From the NCBI RefSeq assembly GCF_029240215.1, contig NZ_JARBTK010000006.1:62001-126000 (forward strand): DNA of 64,000 bases, read 5' to 3'. Under the pieces are notes generated by a model. It was not told the DNA's origin. It was given only the letters and a program-made list of their open reading frames with translations, and ran no database searches. How positions within the stretch are numbered: the first letter of the stretch is position 1; each line of letters starts with the position of its first letter. This DNA comes from Chryseobacterium sp. GTDB lineage: Bacteria; Bacteroidota; Bacteroidia; Flavobacteriales; Weeksellaceae. A program made the translations under genes and the position numbers. Below are positions 58,569-64,000 of this stretch, in pieces.

Positions 58569-60284
58569 ATGAACAAGACACTCTCAATAGGACTCGCAGG
58601 TTTTTCTTTCACCATAGAAGAACACGCATACATAAAGCTCAGCGATTATCTGAATGCACTGAGAAGCTCACTAGATGCTTCTGAAGCAGATGAGGTAATG
58701 CACGACATAGAAATCAGAATGGTTGAGATCTTCAGAGATTCTTTAGGAAAACGCGAAGTAATCAATGATACAGACGTAGAAAGAGTAATCGCTCAAATTG
58801 GTTCTCCTGAAAAAATTGAAGAACAGGAAGAAGCTTATTATTCTGAAAAAAATACAAAAAGAGACAGCTCAGGAACTCACTACACTGACAAGAAACAACT
58901 TTTCCGTGATCCTGAAAGACAAAAGATCGCCGGTGTTTGTGCAGGTTTGGCAGCCTATTCTGGTATGGAAATTACTTGGATGAGACTCATCTGGATTGGT
59001 GCATTTATATTTCTTTGGGTCGCACCTGGATCATCTTTTCTCGTAATTATCTTATACTTTATTCTTTGGGCTGTTTTACCAAAAGCAGAAACAGCTTCAG
59101 ACTTTTTAAAAATGAAAGGTAAACCTTTAAATTTTGATAATCTGAAAGAAGAATCTAGTAAAATTGTGCAATTTGCAAATGAAACGACGACAAGAGCAGG
59201 TGAGATTTATATCGAAAACAAACCTTACATTAACAATGCAGGAAGCGGAGTTTGGAATATTTTAAAATACTTAATAGGCGGCTTCTTTGCATTGATGGCA
59301 TTCGGAAGCATCATCGGAGTATTTGTTTTATTCGGTCTTTTCGGAATAGATTCAAACTTTCCAGGAGCCAATGAAATGAAATTCTTTTTTGATGACGATG
59401 GATTGTACAATGTTCTAGCTGCGCTTATTATCGTTGGTTCTTTGATTCCAGCAATCCTCTTCAGTTTATTAAGCATCAAGATTTTCTCTCCAAAAACTAA
59501 GCTGAGAAATATCGGTTGGGTAATCGGACTTCTTTTTCTTGCCGTAATCGCTTTAGGTACTTATTTCGGAGTGAGCATGGCAAAAAGAGAAATGTTCCTG
59601 AAAGGACAAAAAGAAGACACTGAAGAAGTTGCAATCAATACATTATCAGACACCATCTATGTTGACATGAAAAGTGTAGTAATTCCTCAAAATTTCACAG
59701 CATACGACGATGATTTATTTTCAGACAAGATTTCAGTTTATGAAAAAGACTGGATTCATGTTGATGTAACAAGAAAAGCAGATATCAAAACGCCATATTT
59801 AATTATTAAAAAAGAGGCGAAAGGATATAACATTCCGCTTAATGCAACTGTTCCTGTGGAAATCGTTGGTAATAAAGTGATTCTTCCGAATTATATCAAA
59901 TATCCTTACGAACATCGTTTCAGAGATTACAATATTGATTACGAACTGGTAATTCCTCAAAATGCAGTGGTAATTCCTCTAAAGAAGGACTCAATGAATT
60001 TTGACGGTGATACTGACGGAAACGGAATCAACGATAATGAAGAAGAAGAGAACGATGATGAGAACGGAAATATTCAGATCGAAAAAAATAAGATTACAAT
60101 CAACGGTTCTACTATCGAATACAATGAAAATGATAAAGACAGCGTAATTATCAACGGAAAGAAATATCCTAAGAACCAAGCCGACAAGATCATGGATACA
60201 ATGAAGATGGATATTGAGAAAATGAAAGATGTCGACATCAAAATAAAAGATGGTAAAAAAGAATTTTCTATCAAAACCAAATAA
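58569..60284 (+). CDS. PspC domain-containing membrane protein
   Basis: KQLFRDPERQKIAGVCAGLAAYSGMEITWMRLIWI PspC motif; long acidic C-terminal region. Confidence 0.93.
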   Translation: MNKTLSIGLAGFSFTIEEHAYIKLSDYLNALRSSLDASEADEVMHDIEIRMVEIFRDSLGKREVINDTDVERVIAQIGSPEKIEEQEEAYYSEKNTKRDSSGTHYTDKKQLFRDPERQKIAGVCAGLAAYSGMEITWMRLIWIGAFIFLWVAPGSSFLVIILYFILWAVLPKAETASDFLKMKGKPLNFDNLKEESSKIVQFANETTTRAGEIYIENKPYINNAGSGVWNILKYLIGGFFALMAFGSIIGVFVLFGLFGIDSNFPGANEMKFFFDDDGLYNVLAALIIVGSLIPAILFSLLSIKIFSPKTKLRNIGWVIGLLFLAVIALGTYFGVSMAKREMFLKGQKEDTEEVAINTLSDTIYVDMKSVVIPQNFTAYDDDLFSDKISVYEKDWIHVDVTRKADIKTPYLIIKKEAKGYNIPLNATVPVEIVGNKVILPNYIKYPYEHRFRDYNIDYELVIPQNAVVIPLKKDSMNFDGDTDGNGINDNEEEENDDENGNIQIEKNKITINGSTIEYNENDKDSVIINGKKYPKNQADKIMDTMKMDIEKMKDVDIKIKDGKKEFSIKTK

Positions 60285-60446
60285 TTAAACTTGAGAGAGT
60301 GGCGGAAGGTGTGGATGAATAGCAACAGTTTGAAACCCACACTCTTCTACTCTCAAAAAAACTATAAATTCTTCATTAATTAGTGGTTTATATATTAAAA
60401 TTGTCTTATCTTCGTAAAAAATTAACCAACACAAAAAACAATAATC

Positions 60447-60509
60447 ATGGTACAATTAGTTTTAGAAATCGCAATAAAAATCGCAGATTTAATCAGCGGG
60501 TTATTTTAA
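60447..60509 (+). CDS. 20-aa amphipathic small peptide (putative), MVQLVLEIAIKIADLISGLF
   Basis: ATG-to-TAA small ORF absent from the ORF track; regular polar face; followed by a strong terminator. Confidence 0.5.
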   Translation: MVQLVLEIAIKIADLISGLF

Positions 60510-60535
60510 GAGCCATAATATTTCAATATATTTGT

Positions 60536-60564
60536 AAAGTATAACCATTGTTTGGTTATACTTT
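60536..60564 (+). terminator. Rho-independent terminator (AAAGTATAACCA TTGTT TGGTTATACTTT + T-run)
   Basis: 12-bp perfect stem then TTTTG. Confidence 0.9.
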
Positions 60565-60584
60565 TTTGTTTTAAATTTAAATTC

Positions 60585-61178
60585 ATGAAAAAGCTGATTG
60601 GCAAATTACTTTTAAAAATGCTGGGTTGGAAGGTTGTGTTACAGGGCGATGTCAACAGCCTCAACCGTTGTATTCTGGTTGTAGCACCTCATACGCACAA
60701 TATGGAATATCTTCTGGGCAACCTTGCCTATTGGACTTTAGGAAAACCTCTGAAAATCATCATCAAAGATGCCCACACCAAAGCTTGGTACGGTTCTATT
60801 GTGAGAGGTTTAGGAGGAATCGGTATCGACAGAAGCCAGAAAAATGATCTGATCAATTTTGTGGCAAATGAATTTAAAAAAGATGATTTCAGTCTTGTGA
60901 TTACTCCTGAAGGCACCAGAAGCTGGGTTCCGAAATGGAGAAAAGGTTTTTACCACATGGCTTTAGCCGCGAAAGTTCCAATCGTTTTAGCAGCCGGAGA
61001 TTTTAAAAGAAACATCGTCTACCTTGGTTATACGATTCCTTATGAGAGAATAGCATCGGCTTCGTTCCTTGAAATCATGGAAGAAATCCAGAATTATTAT
61101 ATTAAATACGATATTGGTCCGAAAATTCCTTCTAACTGGAATCCTAATATCATAGGAAATGATGAAGTTAGAAGTTAG
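60585..61178 (+). CDS. 1-acyl-sn-glycerol-3-phosphate acyltransferase family protein
   Basis: VVAPHTHNMEYLLGNL; VITPEGTRSWVPKWRKGFYHMAL; start trimmed, ORF-track start lies inside the terminator. Confidence 0.9.
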   Translation: MKKLIGKLLLKMLGWKVVLQGDVNSLNRCILVVAPHTHNMEYLLGNLAYWTLGKPLKIIIKDAHTKAWYGSIVRGLGGIGIDRSQKNDLINFVANEFKKDDFSLVITPEGTRSWVPKWRKGFYHMALAAKVPIVLAAGDFKRNIVYLGYTIPYERIASASFLEIMEEIQNYYIKYDIGPKIPSNWNPNIIGNDEVRS

Positions 61179-61198
61179 AAGTTAGAAGTTAGAAGTTA
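61164..61198. repeat. heptanucleotide tandem repeat (GAAGTTA)x5
   Basis: Direct reading; spans the stop codon of the acyltransferase. Confidence 0.92.
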
Positions 61199-61224
61199 GA
61201 AGCAAAATTACTTATTCCATAAAA

Positions 61225-61659
61225 ATGTATACAGAAGGCAAAACAAAAGAAGAAATATTAGAATTTATCAATAATTGGGGTGAAGAAACTTTTGCAAAAA
61301 CCCTTGATATACAATTCATCGATATTGATCTTGAGAATGAAACATTAACCGCAACAATGCCGGTTTCACCAAAAATCCATCAGCCATTCGGAATTATGCA
61401 CGGCGGAGCAAGTTGTGTTTTGGCAGAAACAATGGGTTCCAGCCTTTCTAATATTTTTATTGACGGAAGCAAATATTTCGGAGTAGGAACAAATATCAAT
61501 TCAAATCACCTGAGAAGTAAAAGAGACGGAACCGTAACTGCCGTCGCAAGATTTATCCGAAAAGGAAAGACCATGCACGTCTCTGAAATTGAAATACGTG
61601 ACGAAAAAGGTCAGTTGATCAATCATACAACAATGACGAATAACATCATTAACAGATAA
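61225..61659 (+). CDS. hotdog-fold thioesterase (PaaI/MenI-like)
   Basis: TATMPVSPKIHQPFGIMHGGASCVLAETMGSSLS. Confidence 0.94.
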   Translation: MYTEGKTKEEILEFINNWGEETFAKTLDIQFIDIDLENETLTATMPVSPKIHQPFGIMHGGASCVLAETMGSSLSNIFIDGSKYFGVGTNINSNHLRSKRDGTVTAVARFIRKGKTMHVSEIEIRDEKGQLINHTTMTNNIINR

Positions 61660-61765
61660 TATTTAAAGTAAAAATACTGAAGGCTCAAATTATTTGAGTC
61701 TTTTTTTATATACTTGCTGCAACCTTTTGAGTTTTTTTCATCTTATAATTGTAACCAAAAAATTA

Positions 61766-62227
61766 TCAATTATGAAAAATTACCTACTTCTGTTCTTTTG
61801 TTCGATTTTCTTTATCTTAAACTCGTGCAGTGATAATGAAAACAACATTGAGTATAAAACTCCAATAGCTACGCAGCCAATTGGCAAAGGAAATCTTTCT
61901 GGAAGCTATGTTTCACAGCAAAATACAGTGATTACAAACACTACGCAGTGGAATGCTTTTCTTAATACTTTAGACTCTGTTAATAATATTTCGGGTGGTT
62001 TTACAGAAACCAATATCGACTTTAATCAGTTTATGGTTATTGCTGTATTTGATGAAGTTTTCCCAAATGGCGGACATTCAGTTGATATTATCACGGTGGA
62101 TGAAAACCCGCAAAGCATCGTGGTAGATCTTGAAAAACTTCTGACAGGAAACGCAACATCCGTTGTTACACAACCCTATCATATTGTGAAAATATCAAAA
62201 AGTACAAAACCTGTTTTATTTCAATAA
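61766..62227 (+). CDS. lipoprotein with PrcB_C-like domain
   Basis: Lipobox ILNSCS; TQWNAFLNTLDSV...FNQFMVIAVFDEVFPNGGHSVDIITVDE. Confidence 0.78.
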   Translation, partial: SIMKNYLLLFFCSIFFILNSCSDNENNIEYKTPIATQPIGKGNLSGSYVSQQNTVITNTTQWNAFLNTLDSVNNISGGFTETNIDFNQFMVIAVFDEVFPNGGHSVDIITVDENPQSIVVDLEKLLTGNATSVVTQPYHIVKISKSTKPVLFQ

Positions 62228-62288
62228 ACCAACTGCAACCTTTTTATCTTTTTGCATCTTATCAAGATAAACTTTTAAACAAAAACTT

Positions 62289-63350
62289 ATGAAAAAACTA
62301 CTTTTACCTTTTCTTTTATTAATCTTATCAATCTTTAATTCTTGCAGCAATGACTCCGATATAAGTGAGGGCGCAGAAAAAAATACTGCTCAATCATATG
62401 ATGTATATGTTGCAGGTCGGGAAAACAGCAAAGCCTGCTTTTGGAAAAACAATATAAAAACTGATCTTACTAACGGTGACAATTTACTTCCGATAGAGAT
62501 TAAGGTTGAAAACAGCAATGTTTATGTGACAGGAAGCATGGGGATCAATCCAGTATCACATAAATCAATACAGTATTTTTGGAAAGATAATGTAAAGACT
62601 GAAATCAAGCAATATCTGAATATTCAAAATAACGTACAGCACGATATAACAGGCTTTGCAGTAAATAATGGAGACATCTATTTTGCCGGTTACGTAGAAA
62701 ACCCAATCCCAGCAAGTTCGTTAGAACGATATGAGCTTTGCTATTGGAAAAACGGTGTGAAAACTTTGCTTCGAAAAGGTCAGTTTATTCCATCTGCTGA
62801 AGGTATTTTTATTAACGGTTCAGATGTTTATGTTTCTGCTTTGGTTGTAGATAATAATCAAAACATTGACAGGGGATATTTTAAGAATACAACATACAAT
62901 TCACTGAATAATCCTGATTACGTTTTCAATTTTGCAAAAAACAATAACGGATTACACATTCTCTATAAGAAAAATTCTAAGTATTATTCTAAAAACATCA
63001 ATACAAACGCAGAAACATTAATTGGTGATTATACAGCATCACTTCCTTTTTACGGGAAAATTGTTTCCGACAAATCGACAAACGATTTATATACAACATA
63101 TTATGACAACGGAATGAGCTATTTCAAAAATAGCACGGTAATTAATCCAACGTTTTCAGCTTTGCCTTTCATTCAGGATTTGTTTGTTCTTAATAATGAC
63201 ATCTACATGATAAAATATAACATACAAAATAATTCCTACAACGGAAAAGTGTTTATCAATGGTGTAGAATCTCAAAATATAAACGGTTTGCAAAACGGAA
63301 CTATAAATTATACTGCAACTTTCAACTCCATCTATGTAGTAGAAAACTAA
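62289..63350 (+). CDS. lipoprotein with WKN-type repeats, hypothetical
   Basis: Lipobox IFNSCS; repeated VYVAGRENSKACFWKNNIKTDL / FWKDNVKTEI / CYWKNGVKTLL. Confidence 0.78.
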   Translation: MKKLLLPFLLLILSIFNSCSNDSDISEGAEKNTAQSYDVYVAGRENSKACFWKNNIKTDLTNGDNLLPIEIKVENSNVYVTGSMGINPVSHKSIQYFWKDNVKTEIKQYLNIQNNVQHDITGFAVNNGDIYFAGYVENPIPASSLERYELCYWKNGVKTLLRKGQFIPSAEGIFINGSDVYVSALVVDNNQNIDRGYFKNTTYNSLNNPDYVFNFAKNNNGLHILYKKNSKYYSKNINTNAETLIGDYTASLPFYGKIVSDKSTNDLYTTYYDNGMSYFKNSTVINPTFSALPFIQDLFVLNNDIYMIKYNIQNNSYNGKVFINGVESQNINGLQNGTINYTATFNSIYVVEN

Positions 63351-63354
63351 ACCA

Positions 63355-64000
63355 ATGCCTAAAACAAAAACAGATTGGAATACAATATATGTCGATTTAT
63401 CCCCAAAACTTTTGGGGATTTGTCGCAGGTATATTACAGATCTGCAGACGGCAGAAGATCTATTGCAGGACAGTTTTATTATCGCTATGCAAAAAAGCCA
63501 TCAGCTGAAAGATAAAAAAGCTTTATTTGGCTGGCTCAAAACCATTGTTGTGAATAATGCTTTACAGTACTTACGAAGCAGCTCCAAAGAAATTTTCGTC
63601 TCTACAGAAATATCAGAAATCCCGGAACCATTGATCGAAATGAATAACTCTGCCACAGAAAAAAATCACGTTTTAGCCTATGATTTCACCAGAGAAGAAC
63701 TGTTGAAGTCTATCGACAGTCTGCCATTACATCACCGTTCTGTTTTTAATCTGTATTTTATCGAAAACAATTCTCATCAGGAGATTGCAAAACTATTGGG
63801 CATCAATGTAAGCACTTCAAAATCACATTTATTGAGAGCAAAAAAATCTGTTCAGAATTATTTATTAAACAATTTCGTCAATCAAAATACACCGAAAAAC
63901 AATAAAAAGATTACACAATTATTGGTTTTTCTGGGGTTGGGTGGATTGGTTTGGGCACAGACTTTTCAAAGTAAATTTGCAGATTTTAAAATTGCTCCGT
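63355..64000 (+). CDS. ECF-type RNA polymerase sigma factor with C-terminal TM extension (partial, runs off right edge)
   Basis: Reading from ATG 63355: MPKTKTDWNTIYVDLSPKLLGICRRYITDLQTAEDLLQDSFIIAMQ...LPLHHRSVFNLYFIENNSHQEIAKLLGINVSTSKSHLLRAKKSVQNYL...ITQLLVFLGLGGLVWAQTF. Confidence 0.9.
   Translation, partial: MPKTKTDWNTIYVDLSPKLLGICRRYITDLQTAEDLLQDSFIIAMQKSHQLKDKKALFGWLKTIVVNNALQYLRSSSKEIFVSTEISEIPEPLIEMNNSATEKNHVLAYDFTREELLKSIDSLPLHHRSVFNLYFIENNSHQEIAKLLGINVSTSKSHLLRAKKSVQNYLLNNFVNQNTPKNNKKITQLLVFLGLGGLVWAQTFQSKFADFKIAP

Noticed and set aside
1-64000. CRISPR array, prophage, IS element, defence island
   Set aside because: No regularly spaced direct repeats, cas, integrase, transposase, capsid or restriction genes recognised
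1-64000. tRNA or rRNA genes
   Set aside because: No cloverleaf-like sequence with T-loop GTTCRANNC and 3' acceptor pairing noticed by eye; a tRNAscan-SE run would be decisive

Overview
AT-rich chromosomal window from a Bacteroidota/Flavobacteriia genome, most like Chryseobacterium/Epilithonimonas judging by gene content and protein sequence. About 66 CDSs are supported, most of them housekeeping: tag, an EmrAB/TolC-type efflux operon with a TetR regulator, holB, lptC, anmK, murF, the gldJ-porU-porV gliding/type IX secretion cluster, ahcY, purE/purK, mvaD, pdxJ, ung, mutS2-like, PadR/PspC, and an ECF sigma factor cut by the right edge. No tRNA, rRNA, CRISPR array, IS element or prophage was seen. 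Items most worth a second look: (1) nine genes carry the Bacteroidota -7 promoter element TAnnTTTG exactly 4 nt (one case 5 nt) before the start codon, which predicts leaderless mRNAs; (2) an unannotated 20-aa amphipathic, PSM-like peptide ORF (MVQLVLEIAIKIADLISGLF) is followed by a perfect 12-bp terminator; (3) a cobalamin riboswitch has no recognisable B12 gene downstream, only an acyl-CoA thioesterase, and a possible terminator/antiterminator uses the B12 box; (4) a dispersed family of intergenic palindromes (GTTTGTCATTCCGTAGGAATCT...AGATTCCTACGGAATGACAAAC); (5) a GOB-like subclass B3 metallo-beta-lactamase with the Gln variant of the zinc motif; (6) a long hairpin element downstream of ahcY; (7) 21-bp tandem repeats beside a minimal ABC module. 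All calls come from reading the sequence and the ORF track; no searches or folding were run.
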